Of a stretch of 64,000 bases of DNA, positions 8,536 to 17,327 are shown in pieces (position 1 is the stretch's first letter; each line of letters begins with the position of its first letter). The stretch spans positions 1,860,001 through 1,924,000 of the forward strand of contig CP069300.1 of the NCBI GenBank assembly GCA_016839165.1. The letters are read 5' to 3'. The DNA comes from Bradyrhizobium sp. PSBB068 (GTDB lineage Bacteria > Pseudomonadota > Alphaproteobacteria > Rhizobiales > Xanthobacteraceae). A program made the position numbers and the translations under genes. The notes beneath the pieces were generated by a model, which searched no databases, was not told where the DNA came from, and worked only from the letters and a program-made list of their open reading frames with translations.

Positions 8536-9774
8536 GTGTCAATTGTCGCTGAACGGCCCGGCCCGGAGCAGCCGAGTGCGCCGTCGCGCGAAAGCCAGCG
8601 CGGGCTGGACTGGTTCGTCTTTTTCCTGGCCGACGTGCAAACCGGGTTTGGTCCGTTTATCGCGGTCTATCTGACGACCCAGAAATGGACCCAGGTCGAG
8701 ATCGGCTTCGTGCTCTCGATGGGGGGCATCGTCGGCCTGCTCGGCCAGATACCCGGTGGTGCGATCGTCGATGCGGCGCGCTCGGAGCGCGTGGTCGCGG
8801 GCTGCGCGGTGGCCGCGATCGGGTCGGCTGCGCTGGCTTACGCGCTGTGGCCGATCTTTCCCGTGGTGACGCTCGCCGCGACGCTGCACGCGCTTGCAAG
8901 CTGCGTGCTGGGACCGGCGATCGCCGCGATCAGCCTCGGCCTGGTCGGGCCGCTGGCGATCGGCGAGCGGCTCGGCCGCAACGCGCGGTTCGCCTCGCTC
9001 GGCAGCGGCTCGGCCGCGGCGCTGATGGGGGCCTGCGGCTATTTCCTGTCGAGCCGTTCCGTGTTCCTCGTCACCTTCCTGCTGGCAATTCCGACGCTGT
9101 TGGCGCTGGCGCGGATCCGCGAGCGCGAGATCGACATCGCGCAGGCCCACGGTGCGGTGAAGCGCGAGGTGCCGGACAAGAAAGCAACCAGCGTCCTCGG
9201 CCTGGTCCGGCAGCGCTCACTGCTGATCTTCGCCGGTGCGATGCTGTTGTTCCAGCTCGCCAATGCCGCGATGCTGCCGTTGATGGCCGGCGTGGTGACG
9301 ACGCGTTCGAGCCAATGGGCGCCGGTCCTGATCGCCGCCTGCATCATCGTGCCGCAGGCGATCGTCGCGTTGTGTTCCCCCTCGGTCGGCCGCAAGGCCC
9401 AGGCCTGGGGCCGGCGGCCGCTGCTCTTGATCGCGTTCGCCTCGCTGGTGATCCGCGGCCTGTTGTTCGCAACGGTGCGCGATCCCTATCTACTGGTCGT
9501 GGTGCAGGTCTTCGACGGCATCACTGCGGCGATCTTCAGCGTCATGGTGCCGTTGATCGTGGCCGACGTCGCGTTCGGCAGCGGCCATTTCAACCTGGCA
9601 CAGGGCATCGTCGGCACCGCGGTCGGCGTCGGCGCTTCGCTCAGCACGGTGCTGGCCGGCTATGTCAGCGACAAGCTCGGCAGCGGCACGGCCTTCACGG
9701 GCCTCGCCGGCGTTGCCGCGCTCGGGCTGCTCGTGATCTGGCTGGTGATGCCGGAGACGCGGCGGACGGCATGA
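8536..9774 (+). CDS. MFS transporter
   Basis: Major facilitator protein of 412 residues with twelve predicted membrane spans. The start is a GTG at 8536; no better ATG is in frame nearby. The first span follows GLDWFVFFLADVQTG, and the loop 2-3 region has QIPGGAIVDAARS, a variant of the G-x3-D/N-R/K motif. A long central cytoplasmic loop separates two six-helix halves (around residues 205-230). Likely a proton-coupled drug or metabolite carrier of the inner membrane. Substrate unknown. It lies 88 bases after the PRC-barrel gene. Confidence 0.88.
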   Translation: MSIVAERPGPEQPSAPSRESQRGLDWFVFFLADVQTGFGPFIAVYLTTQKWTQVEIGFVLSMGGIVGLLGQIPGGAIVDAARSERVVAGCAVAAIGSAALAYALWPIFPVVTLAATLHALASCVLGPAIAAISLGLVGPLAIGERLGRNARFASLGSGSAAALMGACGYFLSSRSVFLVTFLLAIPTLLALARIREREIDIAQAHGAVKREVPDKKATSVLGLVRQRSLLIFAGAMLLFQLANAAMLPLMAGVVTTRSSQWAPVLIAACIIVPQAIVALCSPSVGRKAQAWGRRPLLLIAFASLVIRGLLFATVRDPYLLVVVQVFDGITAAIFSVMVPLIVADVAFGSGHFNLAQGIVGTAVGVGASLSTVLAGYVSDKLGSGTAFTGLAGVAALGLLVIWLVMPETRRTA

Positions 9775-9862
9775 CGGAGGCAGGTTTGGCTCCAGGCACC
9801 CTTCCTCACGCATGCGCCGTCATATATGAGTGATTTGCTGCTGGAACGAGCTGACAGTCCCC

Positions 9863-9878
9863 TGGATTAATCAATCCA
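9863..9878. promoter_or_regulatory. Short inverted repeat upstream of the L,D-transpeptidase gene
   Basis: TGGATT and AATCCA form a perfect 6-base inverted repeat around AATC, 60 bases before the start codon at 9938. Position fits an operator or a 5' leader hairpin. No regulator can be assigned. Confidence 0.25.
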
Positions 9879-9937
9879 AAATCGTGATCTGGTACGGATC
9901 GGCGTAGCGCGGGCAGGCATTTCGACCGAGGAACGGC

Positions 9938-11563
9938 ATGGAAAATCGTAGGACGACGGCGCAAATCACCGGAACGATGCGGCGTTGGGGGCCTCCCGCC
10001 TTTGTGACTTTCGCGGCCATCGTCACACTTGCGTCATTGACCGGCGGCGTCGCTGCAAAGCAGCAGCGCCCAGCGGCAACTGCCGAGGCGACCGCGCCCC
10101 GCGCGGCGGGCGAGCCGATCATGGCGATCGTGTCGATCAGCGCCCAGAAGGTGACCGTCTACGACGCCGACGGCTGGATTTACCGCGCGCCGGTATCGAG
10201 CGGCGTCAAGGGACGCGAGACGCCGGCCGGCGTGTTTGCGCTGGTGGAGAAGGACAAGGACCATCACTCAACCATGTACGACGATGCCTGGATGCCGAAC
10301 ATGCAGCGCATCACCTGGAATGGCGTCGCGTTGCATGGTGGGCCGCTGCCGGGCTATGCGGCCTCCCACGGCTGCGTGCGGATGCCCTACGACTTTGCCG
10401 AGAAGCTGTTCGACAAGACGCGGATCGGGATGCGGGTGATCATCGCGCCGAATGACGTGGCCCCGGTCGATTTCAGCCATCCGGCGCTGTTCGTGCCGAA
10501 CGCACAGGCCATTGCCGCCGCTCCGGCGCGTGCCGAGACGCTGGCCCGCGAGGCCGCGGATGCCGCCAAGGTCGCCGACGAGGCCAAGAAGGCGTCAGCC
10601 GCCGCCACGAAGGAAGCCGCACTGTTCACGCCGGCCTCGCTGCGCAAGCTGCAACAGGCCAAGGCCCGTGCCGATGCTGCCGTTGCGTTCGCCGACAAGA
10701 CGCTCGCCAATGCCAAGACCGATCAGGCCAAGGCGCGCGCCGAGGATCTGAAGCAGAAGGCGGCTGCCAAGGCCGCGGAGGCGACCACGCAATTCGAGGC
10801 CGCCCAGGGCGACGCCAAGCCGAAGCTCGATGCCGCGGCAGCGGCAAAGGACGCGGCCAAGGCGGCCGAGGCCAAGAAGACCGAGACCCAGAAGGCAGCG
10901 ACCGAAGCGAAGCTCGCGCTCGAGCCGGTCTCGGTCTACATCAGCCGCGCGACGCAGAAGCTCTACGTCCGGCGCAACACCCACAAGCCATGGGCCGACG
11001 GCGGCGAGGTGTTCGATTCAAGCATCGAGGTTCCCGTCACCATTCGCGATCCGGACCGGCCGATCGGCACCCATATCTACACGGCGATGGCGCGCAACGA
11101 TTCCGGCCTGCGCTGGACCGAGGTGACGATCGACGACGGCGACAACGCCAAGGACGCGCTCGACCGCGTCACCATCCCGCAGGATGTGCTGGATCGGATC
11201 GCGCCGACCGTCGTGCCGCGCTCCTCGATCATCATCTCGGATGAGCCATTGAGCGCCGAGACCAACTATCGCACCGAGTTCGTCGCCGTTTTGAGCAACC
11301 AGCCCCAGGGCGGTTTCATCACGCGCAAGCCGACCAGGCCGATGGAGACCGACGACATGGTTGCGAGCTCGGACGACGACGGTTTCGGTTTCTTCTCCCG
11401 GCGCAGCTGGAATCCCCAGTCCGGTACCCAGTACGGCTATCCGCAATACGGCAATCCCCAGGCGCCGACCCAGTACGGCACGCCGTATTACGGCAATCCG
11501 CAAGCCGGCAATCCGCGCCGGCGCGGCGGCCAGTACTACTGGCAATCGCAACAGGACTGGTAG
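9938..11563 (+). CDS. L,D-transpeptidase with YkuD domain, coiled coil and second YkuD-like domain
   Basis: 541-residue envelope protein that should cross-link peptidoglycan or attach proteins to it. A signal-anchor segment (about 20-40) is followed by a YkuD catalytic domain (about 60-172) with H133 (ALHGGPLPG) and the active-site motif SHGCVRM with C146. Residues 190-328 are Ala/Lys/Glu-rich and predicted helical or coiled coil. Residues 330-455 again look like a YkuD fold (VSVYISRATQKLYVRR, then RPIGTHIYTAM and SSIIISDEPL) but contain no cysteine; C146 is the only cysteine in the protein. The tail (490-541) is Tyr/Gly/Pro/Gln-rich with QYGxPxYGNP repeats. GAGGAACGGC precedes the ATG. Confidence 0.9.
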   Translation: MENRRTTAQITGTMRRWGPPAFVTFAAIVTLASLTGGVAAKQQRPAATAEATAPRAAGEPIMAIVSISAQKVTVYDADGWIYRAPVSSGVKGRETPAGVFALVEKDKDHHSTMYDDAWMPNMQRITWNGVALHGGPLPGYAASHGCVRMPYDFAEKLFDKTRIGMRVIIAPNDVAPVDFSHPALFVPNAQAIAAAPARAETLAREAADAAKVADEAKKASAAATKEAALFTPASLRKLQQAKARADAAVAFADKTLANAKTDQAKARAEDLKQKAAAKAAEATTQFEAAQGDAKPKLDAAAAAKDAAKAAEAKKTETQKAATEAKLALEPVSVYISRATQKLYVRRNTHKPWADGGEVFDSSIEVPVTIRDPDRPIGTHIYTAMARNDSGLRWTEVTIDDGDNAKDALDRVTIPQDVLDRIAPTVVPRSSIIISDEPLSAETNYRTEFVAVLSNQPQGGFITRKPTRPMETDDMVASSDDDGFGFFSRRSWNPQSGTQYGYPQYGNPQAPTQYGTPYYGNPQAGNPRRRGGQYYWQSQQDW

Positions 11564-11580
11564 CCCGGCGCATTGTGAGC

Positions 11581-11609
11581 ATGGACGGCGGCGTGACACC
11601 GCCGTCCAT
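11581..11609. terminator. Bidirectional hairpin terminator
   Basis: An 11-base perfect stem, ATGGACGGCGG pairing with CCGCCGTCCAT around a 7-base loop, lies between the convergent L,D-transpeptidase and methyltransferase genes. There is no strong T tract, so the claim rests on stem quality and convergent context. Confidence 0.65.
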
Positions 11610-11621
11610 CGCTCGGGGCGA

Positions 11622-12680
11622 CTACGGGCGCGCTTCCAGGATCAGGTTGAACGGCGTTTCCGCCGCGCGGCGGAAGCGCGAGAAGCCGCCCTGGCGTGCC
11701 ACCTCGCGCAACCTGGCCTCTCCGGCCTGAGCGCCGAGCGCAAGCCCGACCTCCTGATCCAGCGACGCCGGCGTGCAGATCATTGTCGAGGCCGCGTAGT
11801 AGACGCGCCCGATCGGATTGAGGTTGTCTTCCAGCCGGTCGTTGGCGAACGGCTCGATCAACAGGCAGGTGCCGTCGTCGGCGAGGGTAGAGCGGGTGTG
11901 CTTGAGGGCGCCGACCGGATCTCCCATGTCGTGCAGGCAATCGAAGAAGCACACCAGATCGTACCCCTTGGCAGGGAATGTCTTGGCAGAATGGGTCTCG
12001 AAATGGACGCGGTCCGACAATCCGGCCTCTCGCGCGGATTGTCGCGCCGTCTGGATCGAGCCGTCGTGATAGTCGAAGCCGTAGAAGGTCGATTTTGGAA
12101 ACGCTTCCGCCATCAACCGGGTCGAGACGCCGTGCCCGCAGCCGACGTCGGCGACGACGGCGCCCTTCTTCAGCTTGTCGACGACACCTTCGAGCGCCGG
12201 CAGCCATTCCTGCACCAGGTAGTGCTTGTAGCTGGTGCGGAAGAAGCGGGCAGTGCCGCAGAACAGGCACTCGTTGCGCTTGTTCCAGCCGACGCCCTTG
12301 CCGGTCTTGAACGCGTCGGTGATTTTCGGCTCGTCGAGAAACGTCGCGCCGACCAGGCTTCCCACCGCGCCGAGGAAGACCGGGCTGTCCTCGTCGGCAA
12401 GCGCGAGCGCCTGCTCGGGCAGCATCGAGAATTTCCCGGACTTGCTGTCATATTCGATGTAGCCGGAGGCGGCCTGCGCCGAGAGCCATTCCTGCACGTA
12501 GCGCTCGGCCGTTCCGGTCGCCTTGGCCAGCGCCGAGGCATTCATCGGTCCCTGCTTTGCGAGTGCCTGGTACAGCCCGAGCTTGTCGCCCAGCAGCATC
12601 AGCGAGGCGTTCATCGCCGCACCGACATCGCCAATCATCTTTCCCATGAATGAATTGAGGCGTTCTTGGTTGACGTCCAT
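11622..12680 (-). CDS. Class I SAM-dependent methyltransferase with N-terminal winged helix
   Basis: 352 residues from the ATG at 12680, preceded by GGAGAAACATC; a second ATG six codons upstream is less likely. The N-terminal third (about 20-90) resembles the winged-helix dimerisation domain of small-molecule O-methyltransferases and Rv2258c-type proteins (SALAKATGTAERYVQEWL). SAM motif I is VADVGCGHG (185-193), with the later acidic motif GFDYHD and the DCLHDMGDP segment. It should methylate a small molecule; the substrate is unknown. It is a single gene, convergent with the L,D-transpeptidase. Confidence 0.85.
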   Translation of the reverse strand: MDVNQERLNSFMGKMIGDVGAAMNASLMLLGDKLGLYQALAKQGPMNASALAKATGTAERYVQEWLSAQAASGYIEYDSKSGKFSMLPEQALALADEDSPVFLGAVGSLVGATFLDEPKITDAFKTGKGVGWNKRNECLFCGTARFFRTSYKHYLVQEWLPALEGVVDKLKKGAVVADVGCGHGVSTRLMAEAFPKSTFYGFDYHDGSIQTARQSAREAGLSDRVHFETHSAKTFPAKGYDLVCFFDCLHDMGDPVGALKHTRSTLADDGTCLLIEPFANDRLEDNLNPIGRVYYAASTMICTPASLDQEVGLALGAQAGEARLREVARQGGFSRFRRAAETPFNLILEARP

Positions 12681-12855
12681 GATGTTTCTCCATCGCAATC
12701 GCGTTTGGTCAAAAGTCCATCATTCGCAATTTCATGCATGCGTCGTCCAGCCGTAGGGCGACGCGATCGCCGGAAAGGTTCGCAGCAATGAAGTGATTGT
12801 GACCGGCCCGCTGGGATCCCAGTCGATGCGATGTCGCGGGTGCGGGAAACGCCGG

Positions 12856-14280
12856 CTACGCCGCCTGCGGTATCACCAGCCGTCTGTAGAGCGCGCTGTA
12901 GCAGGCCGCCGACAGGTTCCAGCTGTAGGACTTGGCCATCGCGCTGGCGCGCATCGCGTTGAGGCGGTCTTTGGCGCGATAGGTGTCGAACGCACGCCTG
13001 ACGCCGCCCAGGAAGGACTCCGCCGACGGCTGCGAGAACAGGAAGCCGGTCTCGCCGTCGGCGATGGTTTCCGCAAGCCCGCCGGTCTGGTGACCGATCG
13101 GGAGCGAACCGAAGCGCTGCGCGTACATCTGGCTGAGGCCGCAGGGCTCGAAGCGCGACGGCATCAGGGTGAAATCGCTGCCGGCGAAGATCCGGCGAGC
13201 CTGGCCGTCGTTGAAGCCGATGATGACGCCGATCGCGTCAGGGCGGCGCCGGTGCGCGGCCACCAGCGCGTCCTCGATCGCGGGCTCGCCGCTGCCGGTC
13301 ACGACGATTTGTCCGCCGTCCCTGATGATTTCGTCGGCGGCCGACAGCACGAGGTCGACGCCCTTCTGATGCACGAGCCGCGCGACCAGGCCGAAGATCG
13401 GCCCGCGCGAGACCGCGAGCCCGAACTGCCGGCGGACATAGTCGGCGTTGGCCTGCTTGCCTTTCCAGTCGCCGGCGCCGAACGGCTGCGCGAGCTGCGC
13501 GCAGTGGCGCGGATCCCAGCTCTCGTCGATGCCGTTCAGGATGCCGGTCAGCTGGTGGGCGGCGGAGCGCACGCGCAGCAGCCCCTCCAGCCCGCAGCCG
13601 AGCTCCGCGGTCGTGATCTCCTTCGCGTAGGTCGCGCTGACGGTGGTCAGGTGCGAGGCGTAGACGAGCCCACCCTTGAGGAAGGAGAGCTTGTCGTAGA
13701 ACTCCAGCCCGTCGATGTGGAATGAGCTGTCCGGTGCGCCGATCCGCCGCAGCGAGTCCTTCGGAAACAGGCCCTGATAGGCAAGGTTGTGGATGGTCAG
13801 GATCGACGGAATCCGCAGCTGACGCCAGGCGAGGTAGGCGGGTGTGAGCGCGGCCTGCCAGTCGTTGGCGTGAACCAGGTCGGCTGCCCAATTCTTGTCC
13901 AGCGTTCCGGCTGCAAGTTCGGCAGCGGCGGAGGCAAAGCGGCCGAACCGGATGTCGTTGTCGGGCCAGTCGCGGCCGGACTCATCGCCATAGGGATTGC
14001 CCGGCCGGTCGTAGAGCTCTGGACACAGCAGCACATAGACCGGCAGCCCGTCCTTGGTCGATGCGCGCCCGAGCGTGCAGGCCGGCATCTCGGCCAGGGC
14101 TGCGCATTGTCCAACGATTTCAATATGGGTGAACTGTTCGACCACATCCCGGTAGCCGGGAAGCATGATCCTGACGTCGCTCCAGGGGCGGAGCGCCCGC
14201 GGAAGCGCTGCGGAAACGGCGGCAAGTCCGCCGACACGGACGAAATCGTCCATTTCCGTCGTGACGAATAAGACCTTCAA
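12856..14280 (-). CDS. glgA: Glycogen synthase, GT5 family
   Basis: ADP-glucose:glucan glucosyltransferase of 474 residues. The family N-terminus (LKVLFVTTEMDDFVRVGGLA) starts at tandem TTG codons 14283/14280 behind GAGGG; an ATG at 14352 is in frame but would add an unfamiliar 24-residue lead. Family landmarks are LTIHNLAYQGLFP, NGIDESWDPR, ARLVHQKGVDL, the C-terminal RFEPCGLSQMYA and the TGGLAETI loop. The usual KTGGL donor-binding loop reads RVGGL here, so the lysine is arginine, and LADV is LAAV. It is not next to glgB or glgC, although a debranching-type enzyme is 5 kb away. GT5 assignment is secure. Donor preference is less so because of the loop change. Confidence 0.85.
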   Translation of the reverse strand: MKVLFVTTEMDDFVRVGGLAAVSAALPRALRPWSDVRIMLPGYRDVVEQFTHIEIVGQCAALAEMPACTLGRASTKDGLPVYVLLCPELYDRPGNPYGDESGRDWPDNDIRFGRFASAAAELAAGTLDKNWAADLVHANDWQAALTPAYLAWRQLRIPSILTIHNLAYQGLFPKDSLRRIGAPDSSFHIDGLEFYDKLSFLKGGLVYASHLTTVSATYAKEITTAELGCGLEGLLRVRSAAHQLTGILNGIDESWDPRHCAQLAQPFGAGDWKGKQANADYVRRQFGLAVSRGPIFGLVARLVHQKGVDLVLSAADEIIRDGGQIVVTGSGEPAIEDALVAAHRRRPDAIGVIIGFNDGQARRIFAGSDFTLMPSRFEPCGLSQMYAQRFGSLPIGHQTGGLAETIADGETGFLFSQPSAESFLGGVRRAFDTYRAKDRLNAMRASAMAKSYSWNLSAACYSALYRRLVIPQAA

Positions 14281-14429
14281 CAAGCGCCCTCGTTCCAGCC
14301 CATGACAGGGCCATGCAAGATCGGGTCCAATCTGCCTTTGAGTAAAATGCAAGACCGCCCGCGGGCCCGGCCTGGAGGAGACGCTTTCCTGTCGGGACGG
14401 CTCACTTTAGGGTCGCGCGACGCCAAACA

Positions 14430-15662
14430 ATGACGAAGCTGGAGGAAGCCTTGGCAACGACAATAGCCGCTGACGATGAGGGGAATTTGACACGGAGCTT
14501 TGACGGCCTTCGGGTGCTCGATTTTTCGACCACGATCGCCGGACCTCATTGCACGCGGATGCTCGCCGACATGGGCGCGGAGGTGATCAAGATCGAGCCC
14601 AGTGAGGGCGAGACGATGCGGACGCGGCCGCCGCTGCGCAACAACTGCTCGACCGCGTTCGGCCAACTCAATATCGGCAAGCAGAGCCTGGTGCTCGACC
14701 TGAAGTCGCCCGCCGGCGTCGAGGCCGTGCGCCGGCTGATCGCGACCGCCGACGTGCTGGTGGAGAATTTCCGTCCCGGCGTGATGCGGCGGCTGAAGCT
14801 CGATTATGCCTCGGTCCGCGACATCAATCCGAAGCTGATCTTCTGCTCGATCTCGGGTTATGGCCAGACCGGGCCGTCGGCGGAATTGCCCGCCTACGCG
14901 CCGGTGATCCATGCCGCCTCGGGCTACGAGATGGCGCATCTCGCCTACCAGCCGGGCCGCTCGCGCCCGGACTATTGCGGCATCTACCACGCCGACGTGC
15001 TGACCGGCGTCTATGCGTTCGGCGCGATCTCGGCTGCACTCTATCAGCGCGCCGCCAGCGGCAAGGGCCAGCATATCGACGTCTCGATGCTGGAATCGAT
15101 GCTGAGCCTGACCCTGAACGAGTTGCAGTGGTCGCAATTCGAGGTGAAGCAGACCCAGCGTCCGATGTTCGGCCCGATCGAGACCACCGACGGCTATGTG
15201 ATGGTGGCCATCGCTAGCGAGAAGACGTTCCAAAACCTGATGCAGGTGATCGGCCGACCCGAATGGGTGTCCGATCCGCGCTTCGCCAAATATTCCGATC
15301 GGCGGGACAATTGGGCTGATCTGATGGAGGGCGTCGAGGCGTGGTCGCGCGCAGTCAGCACGCAGGCCTGTCTTGCCGCGCTCAATGAATATGGCGTTCC
15401 GTCGTCGGCCTATCGCACCGTGCGCGAGGCGCTCGCCGATCCGCAGATCGCCCATCGCGGCGCACTGGCTGAGGTCGCGGACGGCGGCGGCAGCTTCAAG
15501 GTGCTCAACCTGCCGTTCCGGATGTCGGGTGCAACGGTCGGTGCCCGCAAGCGGATGTCGACGCTCGGCGAGCACACGCTGTCATACCTGAAGGAGATCG
15601 GCCTCTCCGACGATCAGATCGCAGGCTTCGCAGCGCAACCGGCGAAGACGGCGCGAAGTTAA
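14430..15662 (+). CDS. Family III CoA-transferase (CaiB/BaiF)
   Basis: 410 residues. Family III CoA-transferases move CoA between carboxylic acids through a glutamyl/aspartyl anhydride. The N-terminal nucleotide-binding-like segment LRVLDFSTTIAGPHCTRMLADMGA, cited here in part at 27-50, and VIKIEPSEGE are classic. The likely catalytic aspartate is D189 in YHADVLTG, and GKGQHIDVSMLESM follows. It is 117 bases upstream of a complete Dpp-type ABC importer on the same strand, so it probably activates the acid that importer brings in (inference). Substrate unknown. Confidence 0.9.
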   Translation: MTKLEEALATTIAADDEGNLTRSFDGLRVLDFSTTIAGPHCTRMLADMGAEVIKIEPSEGETMRTRPPLRNNCSTAFGQLNIGKQSLVLDLKSPAGVEAVRRLIATADVLVENFRPGVMRRLKLDYASVRDINPKLIFCSISGYGQTGPSAELPAYAPVIHAASGYEMAHLAYQPGRSRPDYCGIYHADVLTGVYAFGAISAALYQRAASGKGQHIDVSMLESMLSLTLNELQWSQFEVKQTQRPMFGPIETTDGYVMVAIASEKTFQNLMQVIGRPEWVSDPRFAKYSDRRDNWADLMEGVEAWSRAVSTQACLAALNEYGVPSSAYRTVREALADPQIAHRGALAEVADGGGSFKVLNLPFRMSGATVGARKRMSTLGEHTLSYLKEIGLSDDQIAGFAAQPAKTARS

Positions 15663-15779
15663 GCCTGCGGCTTTTCATCCGTTTTACGGTCTTGTCGCGC
15701 GCGGCGATTCCGGACAAGCTGCCGCCCGACATACGACGATCCGGAACACCGGACGTCGCCCACCTGGGAGGGAGCATCG

Positions 15780-17321
15780 ATGAAGCTGGCCGGGCACGCG
15801 CACGCGGTTGCGCGCATATTTCTTGTGGCGGGATTAGCGGCCGCAACATTCGCTGCGCCTGCCCACGCGCAGAAGCCGGGCGGCACGCTGACCGTCGGCC
15901 AGGAACTTGATATCCCTGGCTTCGACCCGCTCAAGGTCGGCGTCTACGACACATCGGCCAACACCGCGGCGGCCGCGATCTTCGACACACTCATGACGCT
16001 CGACGACAAGGGTGAGCCGAAGCCGAAGCTCGCACTATCCTGGGAGCATTCCGAAGACTTCAAGACCTGGACCATCAAGCTGCGGCCCGGCGTCAAATTC
16101 CACGACGGCACGCCGTTCAATGCGCAGGCGGTGAAGGAGAACTTCGACCGCCAGAAGGATCCGGCCAACAAGTGCCGCTGCGCGTTCTACATCACCAGCA
16201 TCAAGAGCGTGGACGTCATTGATGACCTCACGGTGCGCTACAATTTCAGCGATCCGGCGGTGAACTTCCCGGAGACCCAGTCGATCCAGAGCTCCAACAA
16301 CGTGATGCAGTCGCCGACGGCCTGGAAGGCCAAGGGCGATGATTACAACCGCAACCCGGTCGGCACCGGTCCCTATGTCCTGAAATCCTGGACCGCCGGC
16401 GACCGCATGGTGCTGGAGAAGAACCCGGACTACTGGGACAAGGGCAAGCCCTATCTCGATCGTATCATCCTGAAGCCGTTGCCGGACGCGCAGTCGCGCT
16501 TTGCTTCGCTGCAATCGGGCGAGGCCGATGTCATCTGGGACGACGAGTACGACGCCGACAACATCGTGAAGGCGCAGAAGGACAAGAGCCTGAGCGTGAA
16601 CACCTATGCCGGCTCAGGCGCGCAGGTCTACGCCTTCAATACCAAGGCGGCGCCGTTCGACGACGTCCGCGTGCGTCAGGCGCTGGTGATGGCGCTCGAC
16701 CGCAAGAAGATATCGCAGGCGATCACTAACGGCTTGGCGCGGCCGGCCACCAATCCCTATGGCGACGGCTCCTGGGTCAAGTGCAAGGACGACGGCGCGC
16801 TGCCCGAAGACATCAACAAGGCCAAGGCGCTGCTCAAGGATTACGGCAAGCCGGTCGATTTCAAGATGATCGTATCGGCGACGCCGCGCGGCCGCACCGT
16901 CGGCCAGGTGTTGCAGCAGCTATGGAAGCGGGTCGGCGCCAACATGGAGATCGAGCAGGTCGATCAGGCCACGATCGTGCCGCGCGCCTTCATGCGCCAG
17001 TTCCAACTGACGCCGTGGCGTATCGTCGATCTCGCCGATCCCGACCCGCAGATGTACGCCAACTTCCACACCGGCAGCCCGGTGGCGCTGGCGAACTTCT
17101 CCGATCCGGAACTCGACCGGCTGCTCGAGCATGCCCGAACCACCGCCGACGTCGCCCAGCGCACCGAGGACTATTGCGCGGTCAGCCGACTGATCAACAA
17201 GGAGGCGATCTGGTTCTGGACCTTCCAGAATACCTACTACGCGATATCGAGCGCGAAGGTGAAGGGCGTGCCAAAGATGTTCAACGGGGTGCTCGACGTC
17301 TCCTACGCCTGGAAGGAATAG
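15780..17321 (+). CDS. ABC transporter substrate-binding protein, family 5 (peptide/nickel/opine type)
   Basis: 513-residue periplasmic protein with a Sec signal ending about AHAQ (residues 30-33). The SBP_bac_5 signature is clear: LALSWEHSEDFKTWTIKLRP, PGVKFHDGTPF and VGTGPYVLKSW. It is the first of five consecutive transporter genes (15780-21082) separated by 6 bases or overlapping. CaiB/BaiF gene upstream and a dehydrogenase downstream suggest an organic acid or opine-like ligand rather than a nutritional peptide, but this is inference. Confidence 0.93.
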   Translation: MKLAGHAHAVARIFLVAGLAAATFAAPAHAQKPGGTLTVGQELDIPGFDPLKVGVYDTSANTAAAAIFDTLMTLDDKGEPKPKLALSWEHSEDFKTWTIKLRPGVKFHDGTPFNAQAVKENFDRQKDPANKCRCAFYITSIKSVDVIDDLTVRYNFSDPAVNFPETQSIQSSNNVMQSPTAWKAKGDDYNRNPVGTGPYVLKSWTAGDRMVLEKNPDYWDKGKPYLDRIILKPLPDAQSRFASLQSGEADVIWDDEYDADNIVKAQKDKSLSVNTYAGSGAQVYAFNTKAAPFDDVRVRQALVMALDRKKISQAITNGLARPATNPYGDGSWVKCKDDGALPEDINKAKALLKDYGKPVDFKMIVSATPRGRTVGQVLQQLWKRVGANMEIEQVDQATIVPRAFMRQFQLTPWRIVDLADPDPQMYANFHTGSPVALANFSDPELDRLLEHARTTADVAQRTEDYCAVSRLINKEAIWFWTFQNTYYAISSAKVKGVPKMFNGVLDVSYAWKE

Positions 17322-17327
17322 CCTTTC

